DNA of 64,000 nt from Panagrolaimus kolymaensis (lineage: Eukaryota > Nematoda > Chromadorea > Rhabditida > Panagrolaimidae): the NCBI GenBank assembly GCA_028622995.1, contig JAJQJQ010000004.1, forward strand, positions 2,480,001 to 2,544,000. Direction: 5' to 3'. Position numbers and translations under genes: made by a program. Positions 49,965 through 62,133 of this stretch are shown one piece after another; position 1 is the first letter of the stretch; each line of letters opens with the position of its first letter. The notes under the pieces were generated by a model. It had not been told where the DNA came from, searched no databases, and saw only the letters and a list, made by a program, of their open reading frames with translations.

Positions 49965-51706
49965 ATTTAAAAATTAAAATTTTGCTTTCAAAAACCCTTG
50001 AAAAATTTCACTGTTTTACATTTTTTTAGTCAACTAGCTTTACTCAAAATAAATAAATAAATAAGAAAAGCTAAAAAATGGAATAAAGCCACCGGAAGGG
50101 ACACTCAATTTCAATTTTTTTTCTTCTTAACATTTTTTTATTCTCAAGAAGGATAGATAGGATGGAAAGAAAAAAAGAAGAAAGGTTGTGAGGAGGATCG
50201 ATTTCAAAAGCTTAGAAAACAAGAGACTTTTCACATTCCTTTTTTTGCGGCAAATTCACTTTAAAAAAAAGGAACCCAAAGAAAAAGTAATGGGTTTGAA
50301 TTGAGGAACAAAGTTTGGATAACAAAAAAATTAAAAACAAAGTGAAAAATAAAATTGAATTAAAAGAGATGGATTCAATAAAAAGTTTTAGATGTGTTTA
50401 GTATAACGTTATTTGATGAACATGTTTTTTTACACCTGCCTTTAAATCTTTGGATAAGTTTAACACCTCTGGACGTGAAAGTCTTTATCCATGACGTTTT
50501 AGTTATGTAATTCACAATTTTTTAAAAATTTTTTGTTGTTATCAGTTAAATGATTTACTTTTCTAACTTGATGTCCCTGTAATTTTTATATTAAAATAAT
50601 AACTTTGAAGTGTGTTTATCCCGAAAAAAATTTCTTCATATCTTTTTGTTGGATATTAAAGAATCGTTGGGTTTTCATAATTAATTGTATCAAAAAAAAA
50701 GTGTGTTTACAATGGTACAATTGGAATTAAATTATTTTTGCAAATGAACGCTCTTGATTTCTGATTCAATTTTACAATAAGAAAAAAAATACAGTATAGA
50801 TAATTTTATTATTTAAAGAACAAGGAAAATATTTTTTTATTAGAAACTTTTGAATTATAAATAATCTTGTTAGAGTAACCTAAAGGATATTTAATTAAAT
50901 TTATTGCTTCTTAAAATTGCTAATCTACCTCCACCATGCCTACAGGTTATGAAAATGTTCAAACTACGCGTATTGAGGTGGTTAAGAAGTCTTGAAAAAA
51001 AAAGAATATTAAATTACCACACTACTTAAGCAATTTGCAGTTACAACATCGACGAACATTAAAAAAAGTTTTTTATAAATATATTAAATTAGAATAAAAA
51101 ATGTTTCACTGCTCGAATTTTTCTGAAAAAATAGCAAATAATTACTGTAACTTTCAGTTTGAATCTGTTGAAATTAATCTTGAAAAATTATTACTTGAAG
51201 TCTCGTCGAAAATATTGTGTTGGCGATTTTCTGTTTGTTATTTCTAGGATCAAGGTACACCTAATTTTTAGTTTGATAATTGATAGGCTACTAAAATAGC
51301 CCTTGGAATGGAAACTATTATTTTTAGGAAAATTAAACTTTGATGCCGCAAAGCATATTTATGTAACAAACAAAAAACAAAGACACCTTTTTTAGGCTGC
51401 TTTTGTTTATAAAAAAAGGTAGTCTTGTAGGTAATAATTTTCGATTTCATTAAACATACATCCGTTATCGCACCGTATAAAACAAAATTTAATTTGTAAT
51501 ATTTTTTTCTTTTTTTTCATAATTTATAACAAAGTTATTTTAGAAAAAAAGGTTTGCCAAATTTAATTTTCTTTCCAACTTCCACCGACTTCATTTTTTA
51601 TTCTAAAAAAACTTTGATGTAACAGCTTTGTTGCTGCATTATCAAGGATTAGATTTTCATTATTCTTTTAAATTTTTAAACTTTATTTAACAACTTTTTT
51701 CATAAA
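49965..51706. other. Divergent intergenic region
   Basis: Between the nicotinic receptor (-) and chemoreceptor (+) starts. No gene or RNA recognised. Confidence 0.5.
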
Positions 51707-52897
51707 ATGTCAGGCGAAGAAGGAGATAGTGACGATTATCAACCATGGGAAGTAGAGAGAAATAAAACCTTTGTTGATATAATTGGAGATATAGCATGGG
51801 ATGTAAATTATTGGATTGGTAATGCCAGTATCGTTCTTCATTTTGTAGTTATGTTCTTTTTTCTAATCCATTTTATTAAACGTGATTCAACTATTCATAC
51901 TCCATATTTCAATATGTTATTTTGTTGCTCATTTTTTGAATTGATTCGTTTATTGAGTTGGTCCGCAATGCTAATACATGGATGGTGGGATTGGGGTAGT
52001 ACATATCAGGAAGTTGCTGGAAGAACTGAATGGTATAGTGTCTTATACACCGGGTGTTGGAACACAGCATTGGCATTGAATAGATTTACAGCTATTATGT
52101 TTCCATTAAAATATGATAAAGTAAGAATTCTTTTTTTATGAAGCAAATTAAAGTTTTTAGAGTTTTTAAAAAACAAGTACTTTCCATTCGACCAAAACGA
52201 AAGGCTTAAAAATACATTTTTTTGAAATACTAAATTAACTTTTGACAATTCAAGAACTTTTAGATTTGGAGCGGTAAAATATTTTACATTATTTTACTTG
52301 CATTAATTCTTTATCCATTTGCTGTGGATTGGCCAACCATATCTCAATTTACTTTATGTTGGTATGCATACATGGCAGATGATTGCAAAGATTTTGGATG
52401 GCATTATCAATTTGTTCAAGCGTGTTCAAATACTACTCATGCCATACTTTCTTTGAGTATTGCAATGGTAACGATGGTTGGAAATCGAAAGTTTCAAATT
52501 GTTAAAGCAAATAACATTGAACGTCGTTTATTTTACCAGTCGCTTTATAGCTCAATTTTATGGACATGTCAAACAGTTGTTTTTTCTTTAGCAATTATAA
52601 GTTTTGTTGGAGATGAAAGTGCTCGAACTAACCCAATCGTAACTATTATGCTTCAATTTGGATATATCGTTCTTGGATTTCATCATTATTCCACGATATT
52701 AATGTTATTTTTTCTTTGGTAAGTAAACAAAAGTTTTATCATTTCAAAAAAATAAAGTAAAATAAAAAAATTTTAGCGCACCATTTCGAAAGAAGTTTTT
52801 ACAATTTTATTTTCCATGTTGGAACAAGCCGAAAGTATTCGTCGTACAATCAAATACAAGTCATCGTTCAATTCTAAGCAACAATATGATGCGTTAA
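51707..52897 (+). CDS. Nematode chemoreceptor-type 7TM protein (Srg/Srv-like)
   Basis: Three exons: 51707-52120, 52264-52718, 52777-52897 (329 residues). Seven hydrophobic segments are visible. TM1 follows an acidic N-terminus with NKT and NAS glycosylation motifs. TM3 ends in the characteristic ALNRFTAIMFPLKYDK, with IWSGK opening exon 2, close to the NRFTA...FP motif of the nematode Srg superfamily (Srg, Srv, Sru). TM5-TM7 follow, and the C-terminal tail is short and basic. The length is right for the family. Such receptors are usually in ciliated sensory neurons, but ligand and site are unknown. Tail-to-tail with the armadillo gene, 232 bp between stops. Confidence 0.8.
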
Positions 52898-53129
52898 TTC
52901 CATAAAAATAAATTATTTGTTAATTTTCTAATTTTATATGAGTGAAAATTAATTTTTTGTATATGTGCTTAACGAAAATGAATTTACTAAACAAATTTTT
53001 TTTCAGAAAACGATTTTATAAAAAAATAAAACAACATATTTGTTCAAAGATAAAGCACAAAAATTCAAAACAAAACAATTAAATTTTATAAAGCATAGTG
53101 TAAAACAATCATGAAGCACCTCGTAATTA

Positions 53130-54662
53130 TTATTCATCATCATCATCGGCGAAATAATTTTCAATAAGCTCACTGCTTAATCCACTAACCAAATTATTTC
53201 TGCTATCTTGTAAATCGGAAATCATATCGTATGCATCATTGTTCTTAATTTTTTCAATAACTTCTCCTTGACGATTTCCAGATCTTTCAATAAAATTTTT
53301 AAGAGCGCTGAGGCCTTTCAAAACGACAATATCATTTTGAAGATATCGAGAAAGATAAATGCACAAATCCCCAACTGCACCCATATCAATCATACCATGA
53401 GTTAATTCTATGTCAGAAACTTTGAGAGTATTTACAACGCACAGAAAAGCAGGCATTCTTGATTCACGATGATTTGCACCAAGATAATTAACCATAAAAT
53501 AGAAAAGATTTTTATCTTGTTCAAATATGGCTTCAACTGCATCTTTTCCATTTAAAGTTATTGTAGCAAGAAGGGAGAGTAATTTAAAACTAAGGTCATC
53601 ATCATCGATTTCGAAGACTCTAACCATATATTTTAAAACTTTTGAATCGAGAACTGCTTTAAATCCTTCCTCTTTAATATCATCCGCAATATAAAAAAAT
53701 GTTTCAATTGTTGCTTTAATAACTCCTTCGTCTTTATTATGAAGAAGAGGAGCAATAAGTTTGAGAAGCTGAAAAAAAAAAATATAAAGTTGTTTATAAA
53801 AGTTTAAACATACGTTAGTTTTAAAAACTAAAGGCATGAATTCTCTTTTAGCAGCAAAATGAGGTAAAATAGTTATTGCATTGGATATAATACTCTTTTC
53901 TTTTCCTTCTAGTAGCTTTTCCAAGATCGAAAAAAGCTTTTCAGTTTGTTCATTTGAAAAAGTAAACTTTGTTTTCTTTCGAATTAAGGCATTTAATTCA
54001 ATCAAAGCTTGTTTAGTGGTTTCTTTTTCTTCAAGTTCCGCTAATAGACGCTTTAACATATCCGCAACATTTTCTTTAACTAAAAATATATAAAAATTCT
54101 ATGGGTTTTAATGAGAATATTTAACAAGCTTACCATTTGTGCTTACCTTCGCAGCAACGGGTTTAACAATAGTCTTTGGTTTATTTTGTTCCATTGTTTT
54201 TGAAAGAACTGATTGTTTTGGAATCTTTTCGGGGTCATTAATAATATCTTCCAACTTTTTGATGTAATGTTCTTGTTCATCAAGTTTCTTAAAAACAGGA
54301 ACAAAGTTTCTTTTAGGGTCATAAGCTTCAGAGAGAAACCTTTCAGTTTTACGCACAGCTTTTTTAAGTTCTTGAATTTCTTCTTCGAAGATTTCCTTTC
54401 TTGCCGCTTCTTCTGTTAAACCTTTCCATTCTATATATCGATTAAGTCGGTCACTTTTGGGATTATCTAGGTTTTTCATTCCTTGAATTGGGAATAATTG
54501 GGCATCTATTTGAATCATTATATCACCTAAGCGTTGATCATGCATATAATATCCATTCATATGGCTTTCCATTTCATTTTGAGCATTTTCCATTTTTTCA
54601 AGAAGTTTATAAATATAATCCTTTCGCGGCGCGGCGCCTGTTGACATTTGATGATCCGGCAT
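53130..54662 (-). CDS. Uncharacterised armadillo-fold protein with ACBP-like N-terminal segment, copy 1
   Basis: Exons 54134-54662, 53814-54079 and 53130-53768 (477 residues). The start at 54662 (MPDHQMST) is preferred over an in-frame ATG at 54740 because the extra residues come from a 15-bp tandem repeat. Residues 71-100 (SDRLNRYIEWKGLTEEAARK...) resemble the second half of an acyl-CoA-binding domain, but its N-terminal helices are not recognisable. A coiled-coil-like Lys/Glu region follows. From about residue 177 to the end the chain is helical repeats of armadillo type (LLKLIAPLLHNKDEGVIKA, VLKYMVRVFEIDDDDLSFKLLSLLATI, ALKNFIERSGNR) and ends in an acidic tail. The general shape recalls HspBP1/Fes1-like ARM proteins; that is only a structural guess. 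A second copy lies 9.3 kb away in the same orientation. Confidence 0.75.
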
Positions 54663-54685
54663 GACGCTCTTTTTTAGACAAAAAC

Positions 54686-54745
54686 AAAATTTCACAATCC
54701 AAAATTTCACAATCCAAAATTTCACAATCCAAAATTTCACAATCC
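54686..54745. repeat. Four tandem copies of a 15-bp unit
   Basis: AAAATTTCACAATCC repeats four times without interruption, immediately 5' of armadillo copy 1. On the minus strand it reads as repeated KFWIV in frame with the gene, but it is most likely in the leader. Confidence 0.9.
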
Positions 54746-54929
54746 AAAATTAGTCATTTGGTTTGGGAAAAAAGAAATAAGAAAAATAAATTAAAGGTTA
54801 AAAGAAAGATAAATAAAATTCAAAAAGATACTTTACAAGGGAACCTTTTTTGGTGTGAGATCGCTGGGAAAAATTCAAATAGCCCACAATGTAGTACTCA
54901 TATATCTAAGACATTTGGGAAAACGGTTG

Positions 54930-57020
54930 AAATGTTTATGATTTTTAACTCGCTCCCTCAATTAAAGAGATATGAAACCTCGAAATTTCATTCATGCATG
55001 TTCAATATTAATTTTTAAAGCCACATAGCTCGATCAGAGCCTTTAATTTGGCTATTGAAAACAGAATCGATTTTTGTAGCTTTTTATGTGAACTATCGAG
55101 TCCAATAAACAAAATTTTTTTTAAATTCACTTCTTTTTGAGTTTGAAATAATTTTTCCTTTATCAAAAAGCATTGTTTGCTTGAAGTGAAAATACATTAA
55201 ACTTCTGGTTAGATATGAATCCTCGAAGTTTCATACTCACTAACATATGTATTTTATGTTCAAAGCTACATAGCTCGATCTGAGCCTTTTCTTTCACTAA
55301 GCAATAATGGATCGATTTTTGTAGGTTTTTATGTGATTTATCACATTTGATAAACAAAATTTTTTTTAAGTTTCCTTACTTTGGTGTTTGGAATTTATTT
55401 TCCTTTATCAAAGCATTGTTTGCTTAAAGTGATAATTTTTGGTTGCTTCCAAATCGCCATCATAGGATCCGTTTGGAAAAATATTATTGAAAATGGGTGT
55501 AAAAATGCATAAAATATCATAAAAATAAAGCACTTTTGCCCTGGAATTTTTTTTCTAATTCAAAACTTTTTAAATAAGATTGAGACATTAAAATGACTGT
55601 TTTTGATTTATTTTGCTGACATTTCTTAAATGTCTTGGATTTGCTTGAATTTTTTTGATGAAAAGTAACAAAAATAAACAAAAAAATAAGATCTGCTGAA
55701 GGGGAAAAAATTATTTGTTTCATAATTAAAACTTTTGATTTAGGTATCTCAATGCTTGATGCACCTTGAGTTAATTAAAAAAAAGTTTCATCGATTGAGG
55801 TACTTCCCGTGCATGCGATTTAAAATCCCGTTGGGAATAATTTTAATATAATTAAAAAAAAAAATATTTAAAACAAAAAATCCATATCTCCAATTCAAGC
55901 CCTAATTCAAAACGAGATTCACTTATGTCTTGCCTCTATGTTTGATACATGTGTTTGGTATGTGTGAAAATCAAAATTTTTGAATTGCGGCAATTTTTTT
56001 TATTTTCCAATTAATTTTTATTTATTTTTTTAACCCTAATAATGTATGCCGATTTTAACTCGCAGCCTCGAATAACGAGATATGAATCCACGAAGATTCA
56101 TACTCAATAACATGTGTTTTTTAATTTTCAAAGCCACATAGCTCGATTTGAGCCTTATCTTTAACTAAACAAATATGTTACCAATTTTGTAGATTTTTAT
56201 GTGAATTATCTTCTCTGATAGCCAAAAATTTTTTAAAGCTTTCATACTTATGAGTTTGGAATTATTTTTACTTTATCAAAGCATTTTTTGCTTTAAGTGT
56301 AATTTTTGATGGCTTCCAAATCGTCACCATAGGATCCGTTTGGAAAAATATTATTGAAAATGGATGTAAAAATGCATAAAATATCATAAAAATAAGGCAC
56401 TTTTCCTCTGCAATTTTTTTTCTAATTCAAATCGTTTTAAACTAAATTTTATGTCTCTATGGTTGCTTGATGCCTCAAATAAATAAATAATTTCTGGTTT
56501 GAAGGTCTTAATTGGTATGCGATTCAAAATCCTCTTGGCATAAATTTTTAAAAAATATAAGAAAAATATTTGGATAAAAAAATTCATATGCTTTAGTGAG
56601 CTCCGTAATTCAAAACGAGATTCACTAATTTCTTGCCACTAAGCTTGATACATGTGTTCATTTAAAACTTTAAAAAATCATTAAAAATCATTTTTGTTTA
56701 AGAAAAAATCAATAAAAATTAAAACCCAACTCATTTTTATATGCTGAATCTAAAAAACACCACTGCCGCTTAAATTTTTCTTCAACAAAAATAGTTACGT
56801 TCACCTCGAAGTGTTCGTGTTCATAGAGTCCATAAATATAAAATTGGATCACAGTTGAGGTACTTCCAGTGGGGGGAATCCAACATCGTGTTTGGAATAA
56901 TTTTAATAAATTTAATAAAAAATATTTGGATCAAAAAATCCATATCTCCAATTCAGGCTGTAACTCAAAACAAGATTCACTAATTTCTTCCTCTATGTTT
57001 GAAGCCATACATTGGTATGT
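54930..57020. repeat. Cluster of diverged dispersed repeats
   Basis: One family contains CATAGCTCGAT...GAGCC and is seen at about 54935-55180, 55195-55560 and 56040-56445; the last two also share a block with GGATCCGTTTGGAAAAATA near 55467 and 56331. A second family contains TCCATATCTCCAATTCA and AACGAGATTCACT and is seen at about 55793-55960, 56515-56660 and 56850-57020, with an inverted partial copy near 57850-57980. A third block with AAGATCTGCTGAAGGGG recurs at about 55605-55735 and 57030-57160. No transposase ORF is present; probably remains of non-autonomous elements. Confidence 0.75.
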
Positions 57021-57307
57021 CGGGAAATTGTTTTTTTTGCAGCCATTTCTCAAATGTCTTGTATTTGCATGAATTTATTTGAAGAAAAATAAATAAAAAC
57101 AAGAAAAAATAAGATCTGCTGAAGGGGTAAAAAAAATTTGTTTCATAATTAAAACTTCTAAAATTCTTCAACACTCAACTGACTGTTTTTGGTTTTTGCT
57201 AGTAGTGAAAACGTGCATCAAGATGTAAAAACATTAAAAAGAATTTGTACAATTAATTATTATGATAAACCAGAAATTTAAAATTAGCCAAAAAAATCAA
57301 AAATTTT

Positions 57308-57377
57308 GTGTTGTTGTGGTTGTTGTTGTTGTTGTGGTTGTGGTTGTGGTTGTTGTTGTTGTGGTTGTTGTTGTTGT
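57308..57377. repeat. (TTG)n microsatellite with TGG interruptions
   Basis: About 70 bp of TTG/GTTGTGG trinucleotide-like repeat, read as (CAA)n with CCA interruptions on the minus strand. It abuts the tRNA-like element and could be its 3' tail. Confidence 0.9.
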
Positions 57378-57449
57378 GCACCGGGATTCGAACCCAGCGA
57401 AAATTTTGCAACGTCTTGCAAAAATTCCACTGCGCCAGAAAACCCGGTA
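57378..57449 (-). mobile_element. tRNA-like head of a possible SINE
   Basis: On the minus strand TGGCGCAGTGG (57437-57427) matches a Pol III A box and GGTTCGAATCC (57394-57384) a perfect B box at tRNA-like spacing. A T-arm-like stem CTGGG/CCCGG is present, but the acceptor ends do not pair. The middle forms an 8-bp hairpin (TTTTGCAA/TTGCAAAA), so this is not a working tRNA. It is followed on the same strand by a (CAA)n tail, the arrangement of tRNA-derived SINEs. Confidence 0.55.
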
Positions 57450-58570
57450 ATTATATAACAACTTTTTTGGACTATATGAAAGTGAACTTTTTGTTGAATT
57501 TTGAATGAAATTTTCCATTTTTTTGGGCAATTTTGAAAGAAAATAAAATAGTGGTTTACCCTAAATCATTTATTATATATTTTTTCTCATGTTTTTTAAT
57601 CCATTTTCTTCCCAACTACCTATTCAATGAAGTTAGGAATATTTAAATTTAATGTTTTTAACTTAAAGAAAGAAACCTTTTTTAAGGTTAATGCTTTGGC
57701 AAAAATCAAAAAAATTCCAAATTAATTTTTCTGTTTTAAAAATCTTGTAGTTTATCTATTTTACTAAATATTCGAACTCCACTTTTTTTTCAATCATTGA
57801 GCTCATCAACAAGATATTTGGGTTTTAAATAAATGAAAAACATTAAAAAATTTGCTGAATCACGTTTTGAATTACGGTGTTCAATAAAGCATATGGATAT
57901 TTTTATCCAAATATTTATTATATGATTTTTAAAGATTATTCCCAACATGGTTTTGAATCGCATACCAATTATGACCTTCAACCAACATCCATAATTTATT
58001 AATGGACCTCCTCCTCTTCTATGTACACGATCACTTCGTAAATAAACGTGAAAATATTCGTTGAAAATACTGATGAAGCAACAAAAGTTTATTTTGAAAA
58101 AACAATTTTCTTTACAATGTAATTATTCTTTCATAATGTTTAAATAAATAAAATCTAGGTTAAAATAAAGCAACTATATTGCGTAAATTTCTGTCACGAA
58201 ATTTACATTGCAAAATTTAAAAAAGGCATTTGTAAAAAAAATTTGGTTTTGCTAAAAACGAAAAATCCTATTCAATAATAAAAAAAAACCGTTAGCTAAA
58301 GTTTGATTATTGAACTTTTCTCATTTCTTCTATTTATTTCTTTTTGCACTTTGTTATACATAAATTATGTAGGCTCTTTGAATAGCGATTAATTAATTAA
58401 CTTATTTTCAATTAGATATTTTTTTTGTGGTTTGTGATTTGTAGTTTCGCATTCTCATTTACTGTTTTTTTTTTCGTTGCAATTATTTTTCTATCAATTT
58501 TCACGTATTCAATCTAATTTGCACACAAGAATGCATCAAAAACCATAAAGTTGAACACAAAAATAAATCA
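57450..58570. other. Intergenic with repeat remnant
   Basis: No gene seen. An inverted remnant of the second repeat family lies near 57850-57980; the rest is the UGT upstream region. Confidence 0.5.
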
Positions 58571-58572
58571 GG

Positions 58573-58580
58573 TATAAAAG
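58573..58580 (+). promoter_or_regulatory. TATA box of the UGT gene
   Basis: TATAAAAG about 60 bp 5' of the UGT start codon, in a position expected for a core promoter. Confidence 0.5.
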
Positions 58581-58638
58581 AGTGTCATTTAGAGTAACTT
58601 GTGTATCACACTTTTTATGTATAATTTTCACAAAAAAA

Positions 58639-60464
58639 ATGTTGAAACTACTTTTATTAATTTTGTTTTCAATTATTTTACATACAAATGCTGCAAAATT
58701 GTTAGTATTTAGTGCAAGTATAAGTAAAAGCCATATGATGTCAAATGGAAGAATTGCGGATGTTTTAGCTTTGGCTGGACATGATGTTGTAAGCTTTTTT
58801 AAAATTCTTGTGTCCCATAGTTTAAATGAAAATATTTAGACATTTCTAAGTATGGAATCAGCTATTCCAACTGCTGCATTTCCTACAACAAAATATGCAA
58901 AAGTTGTGACAATTGGAAATGTTACAAATGAAACAATAGAATTTTTGAAAAACGCTAAAAATGGAATGGCAGCTAATTTATTTAAAACTGGAGGCTTATT
59001 TGATTCATATACAAGTATGACGAAAGTTATAAATGTATTAAAAGATATGATGAACAGTAAGTAATTTTTAAACAAGTATAAAAACCTCCACGCAAGATCT
59101 GGTTCCATACTCGAAGGAACTTTCGGAAGTTAATAACTTTTAACATTTTAGAATCACTCATTGCTGGTAAAGAAATTATCGAGCAACTTAAAGCTCAAAA
59201 ATTTGATGCAATTTTTACGGAACAATTATTTCCACAGGGAAATGCCATAGGCCATTTGTTGGATATCGATGTTCATTTTCTCATTCATAGTTGTCCATTG
59301 CAAGAACAAGTAACTTCACTTTTTGGTATACCAAATCCAACTGGATGGGTTCCAGCAATAGGATTAGCAGTTTCTGATAAAATGGCTTTCCTTGAAAGAG
59401 CTCACAACGAATTGGAATATCATCTTTCAAAAGCAAGTTATTCAAGATTTTATGATATTACAACAGAAGTATTTCAAAAAGAGTATGGAAAATTATTCCC
59501 AAATGTAAAAGATATTATTCGAGAAAAGACACCTTTGATTTTCGTTGCGATAGATGAATTCATTGATTTTCCTCGTCCAATTTTACATAACATTGTTTAC
59601 ATTGGTGGAATTGGAATGAAAATAGCTAAAAATGAAACAATTTTAGCTGAACCATTTGCAACTGAAACGAATAAAGGCAAAAAGGGAGTTGTCTTCTTTT
59701 CACTTGGTTCCAATGTCGATTCAACCATTTTACCCGAAATTTTCAAGAAAAATCTTATTAATGGATTTGCTGAATTAAAAGATTATTATTTTATTGTGAA
59801 ATTTGAAGCCACTGACACTTATGGAATCGAATATGCTAAAACAAAATCAAATATTTTTGTTACAAATTGGGCTCCACAATCTGTACTTTTACAACATCCT
59901 CGTCTTAAATTATTTATTACTCATGGAGGATATAATAGTTTAATGGAAGTTGCACATTCGGGCAAACCCACGTTGTTAATTCCAATGATGTTAGATCAAC
60001 TTCGAAATAGACAAGTTCCAGAAAGAAATGGTTGGGGAAGAGTTTTGGATAAAATGGAATTATTAAAGGGCAAAGATAAACTTGTCGAACTTTTGAATGA
60101 AATGTTGAGCAATGAAAAGTAAGTCTCTCCAGAGAAAATACATAGCTACTAAGTTTCTTTAAATTTTAGATATCAAAAACAAGCTCAAAGAATCAAACAT
60201 TTGCTTGAAACAAAGCCATTTTCTGCGAATGAAATATTTGTAAAAAATGTTGAATTTGTCCTTGTAAATGGTGGCAAATTACCCGAACTTGAACCTGCTT
60301 CTCTTGATTTGAGCTTTATCCAACAACACAACCTCGATGTAAATATTGCAATTATCGCTATTATGCTCTTATCTATCACTGGAATATTTTTGAGTATTTA
60401 TTTCATCAAACTATTGTTTCTTCCCTTTCAAAACGCGGGAATAAAAATAAAAAAGATTAATTAA
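58639..60464 (+). CDS. UDP-glucuronosyl/glucosyltransferase (UGT)
   Basis: Four exons: 58639-58788, 58840-59056, 59152-60118, 60170-60464 (542 residues, full UGT length). The start at 58639 gives the signal peptide MLKLLLLILFSIILHTNA. The N-terminal acceptor-binding half has the catalytic-base region SHMMSNGRIADVLALAGHDV with His32. The C-terminal sugar-nucleotide half has FFSLGSN and the UGT signature NWAPQSVLLQHP...FITHGGYNS (about residues 361-387), ending LIPMMLDQ with the Asp-Gln pair at about 404-405. A transmembrane helix near the C-terminus and a basic tail anchor it in the ER with a lumenal catalytic domain. It transfers sugar from UDP-sugar to small lipophilic molecules (detoxification or signalling); substrate unknown. 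The position after GKPTLLIP is conserved in spirit, and no motif is broken. Confidence 0.94.
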
Positions 60465-61059
60465 AATGTTTAATATTATTAGTTTGTTTACGTAGACATT
60501 GATAAAACTTAAATTTTTCTATGCAAACATATCACAAAAAAGATAAGCAAATATTTGATAATTGAATAATTCTATTGTATATAATTATTTAGAGACCTTC
60601 TAATGCTTGGGCTTAATTTCACCATGTAAGACAGAGTTGGATGATGGTAGTGGAAATCCATGAATGGTAATGATAGAATACAAATAAAAGAATCCTTCAT
60701 AATATAAGCAAGCATTGGAAGATTATAGGTAGACAAATGTCGAAAGTTGTAATGTTTTTTACCAGAATTTGTAAAATAGAACAATGCTGACTAAACCTCA
60801 TTAATTTATCTGCTTATATCATTTGTTGTTTGACAACTTTCATATCCGCAATCCCCAAAATATGCAATTGCTTGTTTTTTCTTTTTTGCAAAGTTAAAGA
60901 CAACTGTAATGCAAATACCCCATAAAAGAAAAAGCGAGAGACACAAAAATAATTTTAAATGAGTTTATTGGTAATAATACAAGATTGGATTAATCACAAA
61001 AGGCATAAATCTTGATTTTGATTAGTTGAGATCCAGCTAGTCGGCGAAGAGGAGAGAGA
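60465..61059. other. Convergent spacer
   Basis: Between the UGT (+) and the Lys/Glu-rich gene (-). No gene seen. Confidence 0.5.
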
Positions 61060-61927
61060 TCATTCTTCCTTCTTTTCTTCATCTTTCTTTTCATCTTCCT
61101 TCTTATCATCTTCTTTCTTATCGTCATCTTTCTTTTCATCAGAGTTTTTCTTCTCATCTTTCTTATCTTCTTCCTTCTTTGGATCGTCTTTCTTTTCATC
61201 GTCTTTCTTTTCTTTCTTAGAGCCAGCAGCGCTTTCTTTCTTGGGACCATCTTTTTCCTCTTCTTTTTCATCTTTCTTCTTGTCATCTTTCTTGGAGGCT
61301 TCCTTCTTTTCTTCTTTCTTTGATCCATCTTTCTTTTCGACCTTCTTATCATCTTCTTTTTTATCGTCATCCTTCTTGGATCCATCTTTCTTTTCTTCTT
61401 TCTTGGAGCCATCCTTTTTGTCTTCTTTCTTTGGAACATCAGCAGCAGACTTCTTGCTCTTTTCCTTCTTCTCGTCTTCCTTCTTTTCTTCTTCTTTCTT
61501 AGAGCCTTCTTTTTTGGAGCCATCTTTCTTTTCTTCTTCTTTCTTTTCATCCTTCTTATCTTCATCCTTTTTGACTTCTTCTACCTTCTCATCCTTCTTT
61601 TCCTCTTCCTTTTTTTCTTCTTTCACAGATTGAGTTTTCTGTTCAGCGTTCTTGTTCAAGGCAGCTGGAGGAGGAGGAGCAGCAGCAGGTGGAGCAGCAG
61701 GAGTTGCAATAGGAAGTGGAGGAGGAGCAGGCTTTCCAATGGCTGAAGGTGGAGGAGGAGGTTTCTTACTGAAAATAAAATTAGTTAATAAAGTGTAATA
61801 ATCAAAAAAAGTAAACTTACTCTTTCTTTTTTCCACATTGTGTAAGAACGACGAATCCAAGAGCAGCACCAACACAAGCGTTGAAGAGTTGAGCACCAAG
61901 AGCAAGGTGCATCAAATCAAAGGACAT
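61060..61927 (-). CDS. Pro-rich and Lys/Glu-rich low-complexity protein with N-terminal membrane segment
   Basis: Two exons, 61821-61927 and 61060-61768 (271 residues). The start at 61927 (MSFDLMHLALGAQLF...) is preferred because it gives a spliced product with a hydrophobic segment (about residues 5-31, Ala/Gly/Val/Leu-rich) before QCGKKKE; an alternative frame across the intron starts at 61905. After the membrane segment comes a Pro/Ala-rich linker (about 38-75), then about 190 residues built almost only from Lys, Glu, Asp and Ser in KKDGSKKEE/KKEDDKK-type repeats. I do not know the family. It should be a single-pass or signal-anchored protein with a highly charged disordered tail. A TATAAAAG (62061-62068, minus) lies about 135 bp upstream. 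Confidence 0.75.
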
Positions 61928-62060
61928 GTTGATTGAAGTAAGCAAAGTTGAGATCAAGCAGCAGTTGACGAAGAATTGACGATTGAGATACGTTGATGAA
62001 GCCGACAGTTAGTGGTTGCAGAAAAGCAATCAAATGATTCAATTATATTTTTTTCCTTTC

Positions 62061-62068
62061 CTTTTATA
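62061..62068 (-). promoter_or_regulatory. TATA box of the Lys/Glu-rich gene
   Basis: TATAAAAG on the minus strand about 135 bp before the start codon at 61927; a leader exon or UTR of about 100 nt would be implied. Confidence 0.4.
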
Positions 62069-62133
62069 CTATTTTAAAGGGTCATCAGTTTTTCATTCGA
62101 AAAAATTAGATTAATGCAAATTTTGAAGAAGGA

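Noticed and set aside
57378..57449. Functional tRNA
   Set aside because: A and B boxes are good, but acceptor ends do not pair and the anticodon arm is replaced by an 8-bp hairpin with a 4-nt loop.
57262..57450. ORF with a long Val run
   Set aside because: Produced by translating the TTG/GTT microsatellite; no gene features.
61241..61633. Plus-strand ORF of Ser/Phe repeats (130 codons)
   Set aside because: It is the exact antisense of the Lys/Glu repeat exon; GAA/AAG repeats on one strand read as TTC/CTT (Phe, Ser, Leu) on the other. No splice or start support.
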